Notes: generated by a model from the letters alone, not told the origin. A DNA stretch of 64,000 nucleotides from Heloderma charlesbogerti (GCA_026122225.1 JANEZZ010000802.1:1041377-1105376), one strand, 5' to 3'. Positions 1 to 10,378 are shown, numbered from the stretch's first letter. Numbers and translations are program-made.

Positions 1-160
1 CTAGGAAAGACCATCATTGTCCAGGCAAAGTCCCAGTCTGAACAGGAAGCCTTTACAGCCCATCCTGTTGAGGAGAGGCAATGGCTAGTCTGGTGGAATC
101 GCTCCAGTACCTGGGAATCCTTTACCATCTAGGAAGATGCTGGAACCCATTGCTCTGGGG

Positions 161-480
161 CAGGGGTGCCAAATCATGTTTAGTCTGAGGGCCGAATTCC
201 ATTTCAGAGAAAGTCTCCGTGGCTGCATTCCAGGGTAGGTGGGGCCAAAGGCAAATGGGGCGGGACCAAAACATCAGCATATTTAGCTTGAAGCCTTAGA
301 AGAGGCATTTTAACCTTTCAGAATGGGGGAAGGTAGAAATGTGGAAAAGCCAGGAAACCACCAAATGACAGACCATTGGGGGAAAGGATGTGTGTTCAGT
401 GGAAGGATGTGTGGCCATCTGGGGGGCCCTAGGTGGCCTGGGTTTGGCCCACAGGCCTGACGTTCAATAACTCTGCCCTG
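161..480 (+). mobile_element. hAT-like non-autonomous element, family A, copy 1
   Basis: A ~320-bp unit begins CAGGGGTGCC and ends in CTCTGCCCTG, so its ends are short imperfect inverted repeats of the CAGGGGTG type seen in many hAT elements. The interior (pyrimidine-poor, with 'aacctttcagaatggggga' and 'gaaaccaccaa') recurs at 20.90-21.21 kb in the same orientation and at about 27.19-27.53 kb reversed. There is no transposase frame, so it could only move in trans. No convincing 8-bp target duplication is visible at this copy. The frames at 433-714 (+) and 486-701 (-) that overlap its end have no recognisable similarity and are not called as genes. Confidence 0.6.
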
Positions 481-844
481 GGGGCTCATCTCATGGGACA
501 GCCAAACCCGGAACCAGGGATTCCTAGTCTAGCTCCTGAAAGTAATGGAAAACAGTTTATGTGGCTATATTCTGAGCCTGGCTGGGTCAGTGGTAGCCAG
601 TTTAGTCCTTTCTCAGGAGCATGGAGCACTGGAGGAGAGAACACTCTAGGCTCCAGCACCCTCAAAAGGGCAAATGTGCCTGACTGGTCAGCGCCAAACA
701 CCAGTCCCTTTTAAGTGACTGAAACCAGCCCAACCTGTCCCTGAAGAAGAGTCCCTGAGGGGCACAGAGGGGAGTGGAAGCCATGTGCCAGGGAGCATTA
801 TGGATTTCTATGGCAGCCTATGGCAAAAATAGTAGATAAGCAAG
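481..844. other. No recognised feature
   Basis: I see no repeat family, RNA gene or credible coding frame between the family A element and the SINE that follows. Confidence 0.4.
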
Positions 845-1045
845 GCAGCATACGGAATACAGGAAGCTTATTCTGAGTCAGACCATTGGCCCACTTAGGC
901 TGGTATTTTCTACACTGATTGGCAGCGGTTCTCCCCGGTTTCAGGCAGAGATCTTTCCCAGCCCCACCAGGAGATGCCAGGGACTGAACCTGGGACCTTC
1001 TATATGTAAAGCAGGGCTCTACCACTGAGCTACGACCCTACCCAA
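845..1045 (-). mobile_element. tRNA-derived SINE (minus strand)
   Basis: Read on the minus strand, the unit starts with a tRNA-like head. A good RNA polymerase III A box (TAGCTCAGTGGTAGAGC, complement of 1016-1032) is followed ~25 bases later by a B box (GGTTCAGTCC, complement of 981-990). The head is followed by a body of ~130 bases ending near 'cagaataagcttcctg'. A tRNA head with both promoter boxes and a long non-tRNA body is the standard build of a SINE. The head lacks the paired stems of a working tRNA, so it is not called as a tRNA gene. This general type is common in lizard and turtle genomes; I cannot assign a named family from sequence alone. The 3' end is diverged and the tail boundary is approximate. 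Confidence 0.75.
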
Positions 1046-1552
1046 GGTTCTTCTGGCGGCTTTAATAGTGTCTCTGGCACCATGTTGACAGCACCTGTCT
1101 CCCAAAGCACTCTGCCATTTTCTACAAGTTTCCGTTTCTTCATTTTTAACAAACTGGAGCTCCACTGGAGCTTGATTCAATGCAGCTTTTTTCTCTTTCT
1201 TTTTTTTTAGGAAAAGATGAGATTTTTCAGTGCCATCCTTGAAATGCCAGTTCGTATTAATTCTTCAAGGGAAGTCAATAATTCACACTCATTCCCAGAC
1301 TGAGAAGTTGCAGCTCTAAATCATGGCATTGCAATTCAATGTCAGGTGTTATTGCCAGCACCACAGAACTGTGTGTGATGTTTTTGATGATCTTAGTTGC
1401 CACGCAAAAGGGATCAAGATTTGGTATTTCTTTGCTATTTGATATTCTTGGAACAACAGAGCAGACAACCCCCTAAGCTGCACTGAAAAAAATAGTGATT
1501 GATTAATAAAGCCCAACACATTTTGACAAGGCCCTGTGTTCTATATGTGATG
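1046..1552. other. No recognised feature
   Basis: This stretch has ordinary composition with short T runs (1194-1208). No repeat or coding frame was recognised. Confidence 0.4.
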
Positions 1553-1747
1553 CAGTGATGTAGTGGAGTCAGGGCTCACAGGGACCTAGTCGGCACTTCT
1601 TTATTAGCAAGGACACTGATGTCATCTGCCCCCCCTGCCCCCCACTTCCCAGTTGCCTCTGAGTTTAGCGGTAATCATCACAGTAGCACACTGGGGGAGG
1701 GGGGGATTAATTTTCCCAGCAACAAAATATTCCCTGTTGTAATGTTA

Positions 1748-2000
1748 AGTAATTTATTTATTTATTTATTACATTTCTATATCATCCAATAGCCAAAGCT
1801 CTCGGGCTGGTTCACAACACTTAAAACCATAAAATACAACACTATACAATATAATATAAAAGTTTGGAAGTTTAAAACTGCAGTATAAAATCAGAATTGA
1901 AATAAAAACCAAAATAAAACCTAGCAACAGTGCAAAGACTTAAAAAATAACACATTTAAAACAACAGAGACTGAAAGACTAAGGGCATCTCTACACCAAC
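1748..2000 (-). mobile_element. L2-type LINE 3' end (minus strand)
   Basis: The stretch starts with a TTTA repeat (1753-1770), runs through 'catccaatagccaaagctct' and continues into A-rich sequence. It is the same unit, in the same orientation, as the longer minus-strand copy at 9.24-9.77 kb. In that orientation the repeat is the 3' tail of an L2-like LINE (TAAA tail after a 'gagctttggctattgg' block; compare the plus-strand copy at 57.74 kb). Only 3' untranslated sequence is present. Confidence 0.6.
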
Positions 2001-2374
2001 CTAAAATCTTGCATTTAAAATGGGGCTTTTTGCTTCTGTTTTAAATGCAGGATCACCACTGACTCCCTTTATATGAGCTTCCTTCCCCCCCTTTCCCGTA
2101 TCTGAGTCTTCCATTATCTTTCACTGATTTCTCTCCTCTTCTTGCCACTTTAACTCTTCTCACGGAGGGAACTCAAGCGGAACACAAGGGGGTAATTTGA
2201 TAGCTCATTCTCTGCAATCTATTTAAAAAAGGAACAAAGGGCATTTAGTGCAGGAGACGCCCTGGAGGGTCACAGCAGCATCATGGTGTCATGTAAAGAG
2301 CCCGCAAACGTCTGTCTGTCCGTGAAGGAGCAATCTTAATCGCAGGATAAAAGCTCCATGTGAAGGATCCCTAA
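2001..2374 (+). mobile_element. MITE family D, copy 1
   Basis: The unit begins near 'gggcatctctacacca' and ends 'aagctccatgtgaaggatccc', an imperfect inverted pair. The stretch 'gtcatgtaaagagcccgcaaa' to the end matches the right half of the copy at 60.35-60.64 kb and, reversed, the copy at 3.74-4.09 kb. No coding capacity is present. Limits are approximate because the element sits inside a family B unit next to an L2 tail. Confidence 0.5.
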
Positions 2375-2456
2375 ATTTTTAGGGTAGCTTGGCCTTGGAT
2401 GGGCAATTAAGACCCATTAGCTTTAGAAAAGACCTGCTCCTAGTGGAGATGAAAAC

Positions 2457-3284
2457 AAGAGCTGTGCACAAATGGCCTCTCAAATCCTATTCTCCACCCT
2501 ATTTGTGGGCAGAGAGATTGTGTGGGCAATTTCACTGAATTTCTCCAGGGGGAAGAGAAATCTTCAACAGTTTCTCGCCAGTAGGACTCACCATTGGCAG
2601 CGATTGTAGCACAGCTTCTTTCTTTTTTCATAAGGTTTCTTTTTTGCAAGTGCTGCCGCCCCTTTTGCAAAATGCATCCACCACAATGCAGGTGTGTGCA
2701 GGGGGGGGGGCAGTGTAGTGTCTAGCTCCAGGGAAGGGGTGAGGCTAGTGCTGTGTCAAAATTTGTCCTCCAGTTTCCTGAATGCTTTTTTCCCCCATGA
2801 AAGAGGCTTCAGTTTTTCTGCCTCATTCTCAGGGTGTTTTATAATTTGTTTTTGTTGTATTTTTGAGCTCACTTAATTACTGCAAGGCGGCCAAGGCTGC
2901 TGTGTGTGTGTTTTCTTTCTATTACACATCTCTGCGTTGCTCTGCAGCCTCCTAGACTGCCTGCACTTCCTTCCTGGACTGAAAAAGCCCTATGGGAGGA
3001 ATTACATCACTATGTCTTCCCCTGGGCGTTAATTGAAGTTGTGGGAAGCTGCTGAAGCTACAGGCTGCAGGAAAGTTTATTTCACAGTGAAAGATAGGAC
3101 ACTTGGTGCACACTCCATGGTCACCTCCTAAGTAAGGTAAGCACAAGAAACCCAAACCCAGCCCATGAGAATTTCTCCGGAATGTTCTTCACCGCTGAAT
3201 TTCTTTTTGAAAGCAATTCCTCTCTATCAAATTGAATGGGAATGGTTGAAAAATAATATGGGAGGAATTTTCAGCACAGCACTA
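2457..3284 (+). mobile_element. hAT-like element, family C, copy 1, nested in family B
   Basis: The ends are AAGAGCTGTGCACAAAT and (reverse complement of the right end) TTAGTGCTGTGC, matching the ends of the copy at 50.70-51.38 kb, which has a clear 8-bp duplication. Here the flanks are atgaaaac (2449-2456) and atgaagct (3285-3292), identical at 5 of 8 positions. The uninterrupted family B copies continue across exactly this point, which supports a clean insertion. It encodes nothing recognisable and would depend on a transposase from elsewhere. Confidence 0.65.
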
Positions 3285-3461
3285 ATGAAGCTAGATCTTG
3301 TTTTCTGATATAGATTGATACAAATGCCTGCGTTTGGGGGCTCTCTTTGAGGACATGGCTATGGGGGCTGTCATGATTAACTCTTGCACTTTAGAACAGA
3401 CCCCTACACCACAGGTTCTAGGCTGCAGATCTGTTAGGTCAAACAGTTAGTTTAACTCAGC

Positions 3462-3601
3462 CTTCCCCAGCTTGGTACCCTCCTGATGTTTTAGATGACA
3501 ACTCCCAGCATTTCTGATTATTGGCCATGCTGGCTGGGGATGATGGGCATTGAAGTCCAAAATGTCTGGATGGCACCAGTTTGGGGAAGGCTGGCTGAAC
3601 T
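3462..3601. mobile_element. Foldback MITE family E, copy 1
   Basis: An imperfect palindrome of ~140 bp. Outer arms read cagccttccccagcttgg and ccagtttggggaaggctgg, and inner arms carry the 'caactcccagcat' and 'ggctggggatgatggg' blocks. It is one of at least ten copies in this window. The whole element can fold on itself and encodes nothing. Confidence 0.75.
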
Positions 3602-3734
3602 GTTATGTCAGACAAAACACTCTTCAATGGAGACAGTTCACACAGCTGGCTGAGAGTCATGGAGTGTCCAAGCTTCGAGAGAACGAGAGATCAAGAGAAT
3701 TTCTACACAAGACTTTTATTGCTTACTTGTGATT

Positions 3735-4085
3735 GGTCACTCATGGAAGTTTGCGGGTCCTTTACATGACGTCGTCAACCTCCACAGTGTCTCCCACACT
3801 TTCTGATGTTTATCCCATTTTTTTAAAAGATCAGGGATAATGCAGTAATAAATGTCAATCCACTTTAATGGCAGTGTGAAGTTGTGTAGTTCTAGTTCCG
3901 TTATATCTCCGCTATAGCACAACACCATCTAGTGGCTGAAACATGTAGAACTTGCAGACAAAGAAAGTCCTGGGAAAAAAAGCCTGTGTCAGCCTGTGCA
4001 AGGAGCTGATCTTAATCTCGCAAAGAATGCGGAAGCAGAAGTCCCAGTAAGGATGTGGGATAAAAAGCCTGCTGTGGAGAAGCCC
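3735..4085 (-). mobile_element. MITE family D, copy 2 (reversed)
   Basis: The left part (gtttgcgggtcctttacatg) is the reverse complement of the right part of the copy at 60.35-60.64 kb. The right end (ataaaaagcctgctgtggag) is the reverse complement of that copy's left end (TCTCCACACAGAGGC). It is interrupted or diverged internally. Confidence 0.6.
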
Positions 4086-5660
4086 CAAGGGATGTCCAGA
4101 CCATGTGTGAATCACCTGTAAGCGAGTGATTGACACTGTCAAGGATGCCAAAGTGCCCAATAGCCATCAGTTTCGGGGGTGGTGTATGTGCAGGTCCTTG
4201 CAAGAGGTAGCGTGAGGATCTTGGTATCAGAGCCTTGATGTTTCATCTCAAACCTATCCTTGTTTTGAACAAGATCAGCATCTCTCTCCCCCCTGCCCCA
4301 TGGGAAATATAATTTTACCAATGGGAGAAAACACAGTTCTAAATGTGACGGGCCCTCCCCCCACCCCAAACTTTCCAGGCTTTACCTAGACAGCAAGCAC
4401 AATGACCCTGAGGCCCACCATCTGCCTGATTGCTTTAGAAATTAGAAATGGACGTGGCAGCCCCACCAAGGACCCCAGTTCTGTTTTGAAGTCTGTTCCA
4501 CCTTAATGCTAAAATCAATGGGGAGATTGGCTTTATACAAAGGCAGAGTAAAATTAAGGATTCGGCTCATTCTTTGGGAGATTTCATCAATGGAAAGCTT
4601 TCATCCCCGGGTTAGGTTTCCTCACAGGTTGCTTTGCCTCCTCCATGTATATAAGGCTTCTGTGTAACTGTGCATTGTGAGGGAGCCAGGAGCAGGACTT
4701 TGTGACGGAGCGCATACCTTTACGGTACGTGCTTCATTAAACACCTTTCCATCGAAGCCAAGAGCTTTGCAAACCAGAACGGAAATCAAAAAGCCCTTCT
4801 TGGCTCCTTTGCAGCCAGACGAGAAAGGCCTGTGCTGTCTCTCAACGTACAGAAGAAAACAAACTTGGGAAAAACGTTTGGCAACAAATGGAGCGAGCGT
4901 CAGTTGAGCTCGAAGTACCTGGAATGGCTTCATTTTAAGTGGCAAACATTCTGGTAAACAATTAATAAGTCACCGTCGCCAAACGCCATGGGGATTGTGG
5001 GAAGCGGAGGGCCTGAAAGGGCTCCAAATTCAGTGCTCTGTGAACGTTATTGGACTTTGATGCTGGGGTGGGGTGGAGGGACTGGAATCTCCTCTGTGAG
5101 CTAAAATGTCCAGGTCCTTGTCACTCAGAATAATGGAAGGCTCTGCAGGGATGCTAACTTGGGAATCCAAGCCAAATCCTACTTGGAGTAAGTTTTGCAT
5201 TCTGCCTCCTTTATGTTCCATTTGCAGTATCAAGTGTACCACTGTTTATCTCCAGCTGTTCTGCTGGAACCCAGCTCCATCCAAGGGGAGGCTACATTTT
5301 ATTAGCAAGTCGATGGATTTCGACATAAAAACCACAATACCACAAACACACCAGGGCGAGCAGACCTCGCCTTTTGCTCTGCTCAACTTAGGACCAAGGT
5401 TCTAGAATCAAGTTACGTAGAACTTGTGGGAAACTCAGTGAGTCATGGAGATGCTTGTTGCTGGGCAGAAGAAAGGGAATCCACTAAGGTCAATCCTGAA
5501 TTATTTATTCTTAAAGTTCAGCCTACTTTCAGGAACATGTATCAATGAAAGTGCTAATTCTACAGATTTTAATGCTACGGATTTTGATTTTATGTGCCAA
5601 TGAGAGGGATGCAGTAGGGATGCTGAATCTTGATAGACAAGAGATGGGTTTCCTGTTACT
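4086..5660. other. No repeat recognised; possible conserved non-coding stretch
   Basis: No transposon family was recognised. The part from about 4540 to 5040 has balanced composition, with no simple repeats and no copies elsewhere in the window. The overlapping frames (4622-4945 minus, 4677-4907 plus) are short and unrecognised. It is listed as a place where constrained host sequence might lie, not as a gene. Confidence 0.3.
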
Positions 5661-5661
5661 C

Positions 5662-5800
5662 CAGAGCAGAGATGGGGAATGTGTGGCCCTCCAGTTCTTG
5701 TTGGACTGCATCCCCCATGTTCTCTCACCATTGGCTATGCTGGCAAGGACTGATGGGAGTTGCAGTCCAAGTGCATCTGGAGGGCCACACATTCCCTAGC
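5662..5800. mobile_element. Foldback MITE related to family E (diverged subfamily)
   Basis: Arms: gatggggaatgtgtggccct on the left and agggccacacattccc on the right, with 'gctatgctggcaaggactga' near the centre. The plan and the central 'ttgcagtccaa' block resemble family E, but the outer arms differ (TGTGTGGCCCTCCAG instead of AACCTGG). A short reading frame at 5630-5956 crosses it and is not credible. Confidence 0.65.
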
Positions 5801-5899
5801 CATGCTCCAGAGAGGAGGACCCGAACCAATGGGTTCAAATGGCAAGGAAACGGATATCAGCTGAATCTTAAGGAAGAATCTCCTCAGGGTGATTCTTCT

Positions 5900-6078
5900 C
5901 CCCTGCTTGACAGGGGAACAGACTGTCTCACAAGGTGGTGGACTTTCCTTTGTTAGAGGTTTCCAAGCTGAGGTGGATGGCTATCTTTCAGGGATGCTGT
6001 AACAATGGATGTCCTGCATCAGCAAGGGGGCTGGACTAGATGACCTCTAAAGTCCATTCCATCTCTATGATGCTATGG
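5900..6078 (+). mobile_element. CR1 LINE 3' fragment
   Basis: The block 'gatggctatctttcagggatgctgt...ggggctggactagatgacc...ccattccatctctatgatg' corresponds to the CR1 3' end also seen at 16.86-16.98 and 34.32-34.44 kb. The 8-bp tail repeat is degenerate, so this is an older copy. The left limit is approximate. Confidence 0.7.
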
Positions 6079-6228
6079 GATTTTGATCAGCAAGGTAGGT
6101 ATAATAGTTTTTTTGTGGTAACTGTCTTATTAGAAACTTTGTTGCCTATATTTGAGCCTTAGCAGGGGTGGCCAACTGCAGGAGGTCCCTGGACCTCCTC
6201 CCCACTGCCCCACTGTGGGCCATGCTTT

Positions 6229-6282
6229 TAAATACACACACACACACACATACACACACACTTTTTTTTTTTTTAAAAAAAG
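6229..6282. repeat. (CA)n microsatellite followed by poly-T/poly-A
   Basis: About 14 CA units broken by one TA (6233-6261), then a T run (6262-6274) and an A run. Confidence 0.95.
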
Positions 6283-7009
6283 TCCGTTTGCCACCAAAAT
6301 TTGGCAGCAAAGTACTCTGTAGTGCTCAGCAGCACTAAATGGGATAATTCGGGGCGGGGGGCAGCTTGGGGCCCTGGGGATGGTAGGGCTGCACCAGGGC
6401 TGAGGCGAGGGGCCACCTGTGTATTGCCTACCCCTGACTGGAATAATGGAATAAAGTGGAATGGCACACACAGGTTTCTCCCCCGCCCCAGTTTCTGGAA
6501 AAGATATTATCTGAGAGGCTTAACTGTGGGCTGTGATGGATTTCCTTAATTTCTCACCCAAGATAAACAAACAAATGGGGTTGATTATTTGTAAATTGTT
6601 GTTACCTTATCCCTTTAACTGTTTGGCCTCCAGCATTTCTAATGGGAACTGCTCCCAGCTTAAATAACGCCCTGATGCACTTTTCCATAGAGAAACGTTA
6701 ATCAGAGTTCATATTAATCGGTGTCCAGTTAAGAAGCTTCTCTCCAGAAAAGAGAGGCTGTCTTTAAAGGAGAGGAATGAACTCACAGGACCCTAGAGAA
6801 TAAGCAAAGACAGCATGAGTGGTGAAGAGGCAGTTGCCCCAGGTGGTACATTTCCATCTTTGGCCATATCCACAGGAGGGATAAATGCGAGACTGTTCTT
6901 AACTGGAGAAAGCAAATGTCTGATCCATTGAATGGTTACTGTTTTTATATACCTGCCAATTGCCTGGCAGGTATTAAACATTTATTGAACAGGCATGAAC
7001 AATGACTGA
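6283..7009. other. No recognised feature
   Basis: The first ~170 bp is G-rich. No repeat family or gene was recognised. Confidence 0.4.
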
Positions 7010-7140
7010 TTGATTTAAAGCATTTTTATCCCACTCCTCAGCCCCCCCCAAGGGGGGGCATGTTCCCACAGTAGCTTCCAATCAAGCAGCAAAAAAGACT
7101 GTCCCTGCCCTCATGGGTTACAATCTGAAAAGTCATGATG
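7010..7140 (-). mobile_element. LINE 3' end, L2-like (minus strand, weak)
   Basis: The run 'tttttatcccactcctcagc ... ttacaatctgaaaagtc' resembles the reversed 3' ends of vertebrate L2-type LINEs, where a block complementary to 'gtataaaaatgc' follows the tail. There is no coding part. Support is by general resemblance only. Confidence 0.35.
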
Positions 7141-7517
7141 CACAAGGAAAAAGGGGTGGGGAGGGAAGAGGAAAAAACTAAGGAGACTGTCAGCAGGGGT
7201 GGTAGAATGGCCCTGCTTCCCCTCTCACCTCCCCTGGGGGTGGGGGCAGTCCAACTGGAGCAGGCCCAGATGTTTCTTTTGCCTACTCCCTTCTCCCTTG
7301 CTTCTGCTTCTTTCCCAGAGGGAAGGTGATGTCAGCCCAGGTGGCATGGAGTGGGGTGCGGGGCGGGGGGGGGGGAATCTAAGATACATATGTGAACATT
7401 CAAGTGAGTCTGGTTCTTTCTCTGACCTCAAAGTCTCATGCTTATCATTGCTTCACCCATGCTAAAAGTTAAGCCAGTAATATGCTCCATAGTGTTTACA
7501 TTCCTAAAGGTGTACTC

Positions 7518-7673
7518 CAGCCTTCCCCAGCCTGTGTACACCTGCCTCTCCCTCCAGATGGCAACTCCCATAATCCCTGACAGTTGGCCATGTTGGCTGG
7601 GGCTGATGGGAGTTGTGGTCCAAAACATCTGGAGGACACCTGGACCTGGTTGGGGAAGGCTGGTGTACAAAAT
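7518..7673. mobile_element. Foldback MITE family E, copy 2
   Basis: Left arm ccagccttccccagcctg and right arm ggttggggaaggctgg, with inner blocks 'caactcccataatccctgac' and 'ggggctgatgggagttgtgg'. The two halves pair along most of their length. Confidence 0.8.
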
Positions 7674-7940
7674 AGGGCAACCATGTGCCCTACTTTACAG
7701 AGGACAGTCCTCTATTTTAACGGCTATCAGAGGATGGTTCTCTATTTTGAAGGCACCCTCTATCTGACCAAGCCAGGAGAAAGAACCATCAGAAGGAAGA
7801 GCTGGGTCTTGAAGCTGCCCATCTACAGCACTTGTACAGCAGACTGAGCAAGGCACACCAGTCACCTGGTCACAGTCTCTCACACAATGGTGAGATGGAC
7901 TGGGTTTCTATTTAAATAATAATAATTATTTCCAAATTTG
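7674..7940 (+). mobile_element. MITE family F, copy 1 (3' truncated)
   Basis: The order of blocks 'gggcaaccatgtgccct', 'gaaggcaccctct', 'acaatggtgagatgg', 'tttctatttaaat' is repeated at 23.06-23.43 kb and, rearranged, at 56.87-57.35 kb. Here the unit runs into a CT/ATCT microsatellite. No coding frame was recognised. Confidence 0.5.
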
Positions 7941-7962
7941 CATATCTATCTGTCTGTCTATC

Positions 7963-7963
<1 letters not shown>

Positions 7964-8010
<47 letters not shown>

Positions 8011-8020
8011 TCATCATCAT

Positions 8021-8051
<31 letters not shown>

Positions 8052-8064
8052 ATCTATCTATCTC
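7964..8064. repeat. Compound microsatellite (CT)n(ATC)n(CTAT)n
   Basis: About 21 CT units (7965-8006), then four ATC units, then a run of CTAT tetramers (8027-8063) interrupted once by CATC. Confidence 0.97.
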
Positions 8065-8072
8065 AACATATG

Positions 8073-8388
8073 CAGTGGTGTAGTGGAGGCAGGGCTTGCA
8101 GGGACACAGGCCCAGCACTTCTTCATTAACAGGGACTCTGATGTCATCTGCCACCCCCCTCAGAATGTCCTGTTCCCTCTGTGCTTAGCTGAGATCCTCC
8201 CTGTAGCTGTGGGGGGAATGAATTTTCCAAGCAACAATATATTGTTCCATGTTGGAATGCAAAGTATTTGGGATGACTTGGTCTGGAATGGGCAATTAGG
8301 ACCTATTCACTTTACCAAAGATGTGCTCCTAGTAGAGATGAAAATTCCTAGAACTGGTTTGCTGATATAGATCGACACAGCTACATAA
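8073..8388 (+). mobile_element. MITE family B, copy 2
   Basis: It starts cagtggtgtagtggaggcag and continues through the same ordered blocks as copies at 1.55 and 55.5 kb. The right inverted end is missing or too diverged to see, so this copy is 3' incomplete. A 95-aa frame (8083-8370) lies inside it and is not a gene. Confidence 0.6.
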
Positions 8389-8627
8389 TGAACATTAACC
8401 TCAATCTTTTTATTATATTTAGCAGATATTGGGGATGGGGGAATCCTATTTCAGTTTCAAGGACCAATTTTATTTTCACAAAGGAACATCTACAGATGGC
8501 ACGTTGTTCATGTTTTAAGAGGGAGAAGACAGAATATTAAAAAACAGAAAATAACTGGTTTAGACTGGTTTATCTCATTTTCGGATATGGTGTCAGAGAA
8601 GGCAAATTAATGGTTACCTGGATGGAT

Positions 8628-8743
8628 CCAGACCTAGTCCTACTTTGAGTAGACCCATTGAAGTCAATGGGATTTAAGTTAGTAACCACTAACTTAAGTG
8701 CCATTAAGTTCAATGGGTCTACTCAAAGTAGGACTAGGTCTGG
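8628..8743. repeat. Near-perfect 116-bp palindrome
   Basis: Two 56-nt arms (8628-8683 and 8688-8743) pair at 52 of 56 positions around a 4-nt loop. The outermost 35 nt of each arm are identical. The 'ttgagtagacccattgaa' motif relates it to diverged units at 20.57, 23.75, 26.99, 39.95 and 58.43 kb, so it belongs to a short foldback transposon family. Confidence 0.85.
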
Positions 8744-9236
8744 CTTCAGCCAAATATGTCTGTACCACACTTATGCACAGAACTGTGATATTACATTGTA
8801 GCCCTATTCGTGCGTTGCGTTGAACATGTGTGGTTTTAAAAGGGGGAGTGGGTGGGGATGCAGCCCCCATCCCCAACATTCCCATGCATGCCAACTCCAC
8901 TTCTGATGTTTGTGGTGAACGCCTAAAGGTTGGAAGTGGAGCTGATGCATGGGGAGTTGGGGATGGGGTTTGAGTGCACGTGGTGGAGATGCTGTGGTTG
9001 GACCTTGGGGCCAATGCCCAAGACTCCCCTAAAATGGCCACCCAGAGAGCAGCAGGTGATGAGGGCATCAGAAGTAAATGCCATGAATTTAAAATACACA
9101 ACTGCACATGCTCAGAGTATTTCTTTTCTCAAGGTTGGCAAACATTCTAACGTGTCAGGAATGTAGGAGCAGTTGTAAAGAATGCAATGGCGGGCAGTAT
9201 GGGGAGAAGAGAAAGGTTAGTTGTGTGCTTATTTGC
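8744..9236. other. No recognised feature
   Basis: Frames in both directions overlap here (8694-9107 minus, 8930-9166 plus). Neither has recognisable similarity. Confidence 0.4.
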
Positions 9237-9770
9237 TTATTTGTTTGTTTATTTATTTATTTATTTATTCATTCATTTCATTTCCATACCTCCCAATAGC
9301 CGAAGCTGTCTGGGCACTTCAAAAACAACAACTAAAACTACTAAGCGCAGCATAAAACAATATAAAATATGAAAGCTTAAAACCACAAAATAACAGTACA
9401 ACCAGAATAAAACCCAGCAGCAATGCAGAGATTTAAAATATGGATTTAAAACACCAGAGCTAAAAGACTAGGAAGCTAAAATGCTAAAGTACTGGGGGAA
9501 TAAAAAGGTCTTCACCTGGCACCAGAAGGAGTACAACGTAGGTGCCAGGTGAACCTCTCTAGGGAGCTCATTCCACAGCTGGAGGGGGGACAGGACAGCA
9601 GAAATGGTCCTCTTCCTGGTAGCTACCCGCCTCACTTCAGAACAGAAGTAAACTACATGGCCATCTAAAGGGTCCCCCACAGGACCTTTAAGTCCAGGGT
9701 CTAGAATTACCTGGATGTGCCACTGAGTGCATGGCCACCCTTTCCACCCTCTCCACTTTAAGCCCACATG
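9237..9770 (-). mobile_element. L2-type LINE, C-terminal end and 3' tail (minus strand)
   Basis: On the minus strand the translated end (from about 9767 down to 9480) contains LWNELPREVHLAPTLYSF, which is the conserved tail motif of L2-clade ORF2 proteins (compare LWNSLPRELRHAPSLMSF at 19.3 kb). It is followed by an A/T-rich 3' region and a TAAA tail (9246-9276). Only the last ~60 residues of the protein are recognisable. It is a 5'-truncated dead copy. Confidence 0.75.
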
Positions 9771-9835
9771 TGCTTACCCAAGCACATGAATAGGGTTTAT
9801 GCGAGTCATCGATCACTTGATCTAAGGATTGGTGA

Positions 9836-9925
9836 CTGGCTGACCAGTGCCAGAAACAGGATGCTGCCATGCTGGACTGGGTGGACTTTCCTTGGTCTGG
9901 TCCAGCAGGACGGTTTTGTCCTCAT
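9836..9925 (+). mobile_element. CR1-like LINE 3' scrap
   Basis: The stretch 'gccagaaacaggatgctgcc ... ggtctggtccagcaggac' is the reverse complement, diverged, of the 3' end of the LINE fragments at 28.74 and 54.06 kb. It is very short and old. Confidence 0.45.
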
Positions 9926-10164
9926 TGTTTCCTGTCCTTGTTCTGGTGACATGTATGTACATTTTTTTAAAAAATGGCACAGAACACTAAGGGTATGTGT
10001 GGCTGCTTCGTCCATGACCACTAGAAAGTATGGCAAACGTTGCAGGACCTGCTGTGAAATTACTGAAATCCCCCTCCCAACTTTGCAGTCTGCAAACAAG
10101 GTGGTGAAATTGGGGTGGGTTCTTTTGGTTCATCACTTATTTGTTCGGATGTTGCACTGACATT

Positions 10165-10378
10165 CTTGCTGTTTTTTCAGAGATTGCTACAGGCACTTTT
10201 ATTTAATCCATCCTTTCCTGACTGACCAGCCATGGTTTTCATGGCATAATTTGAGTTTAAATATGTTAATCCTGTATTTTGATTATTTTTTCTTTCTTTG
10301 TATTGTTCACTGCTTGGGAATCTTATTATATATACAGCAGTATACAAATCCTGTAAATAAAGAACTTATTATGAATGA
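10165..10378 (+). mobile_element. L2-type LINE 3' end
   Basis: It contains 'tactgaccagccatgg'-like sequence, a T-rich spacer and the block 'acagcagtatacaaatcctgtaaataaa', matching the end of the copy at 21.40-21.67 kb. No translatable part remains. Confidence 0.6.

Larger units (their letters stand above)
1553..3413 (+). mobile_element. MITE family B (CAGTGGTGTAGTG ends), copy 1, twice interrupted
   Basis: The left end (cagtgatgtagtggagtcagg) matches the start of a second copy at 8073, and the right end (ctacaccaca) matches the end of a third copy at 55862, giving inverted ends of the CAGTGGTGTAGTG type. The body is carried in three pieces: 1553-1748, about 2375-2456 and about 3285-3413. The gaps hold an L2 end plus a family D element, and a family C hAT-like element. 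The pieces line up in order with the uninterrupted copy at 8.07-8.39 kb (for example the 'gggcaattaagaccc' and 'gatatagattgat' blocks). This makes B the oldest layer here. Confidence 0.6.

Noticed and set aside
433..714. 93-codon frame with balanced composition
   Set aside because: It begins inside a transposon end and matches nothing recognisable. The opposite strand is open as well.
1016..1045. Possible tRNA gene on the minus strand
   Set aside because: Both promoter boxes are present, but the acceptor and anticodon stems do not pair and a long SINE body follows.
8694..9107. 137-codon minus-strand frame
   Set aside because: It overlaps the 8.63-kb palindrome at one end and has a proline/threonine-rich low-complexity content with no known domain.
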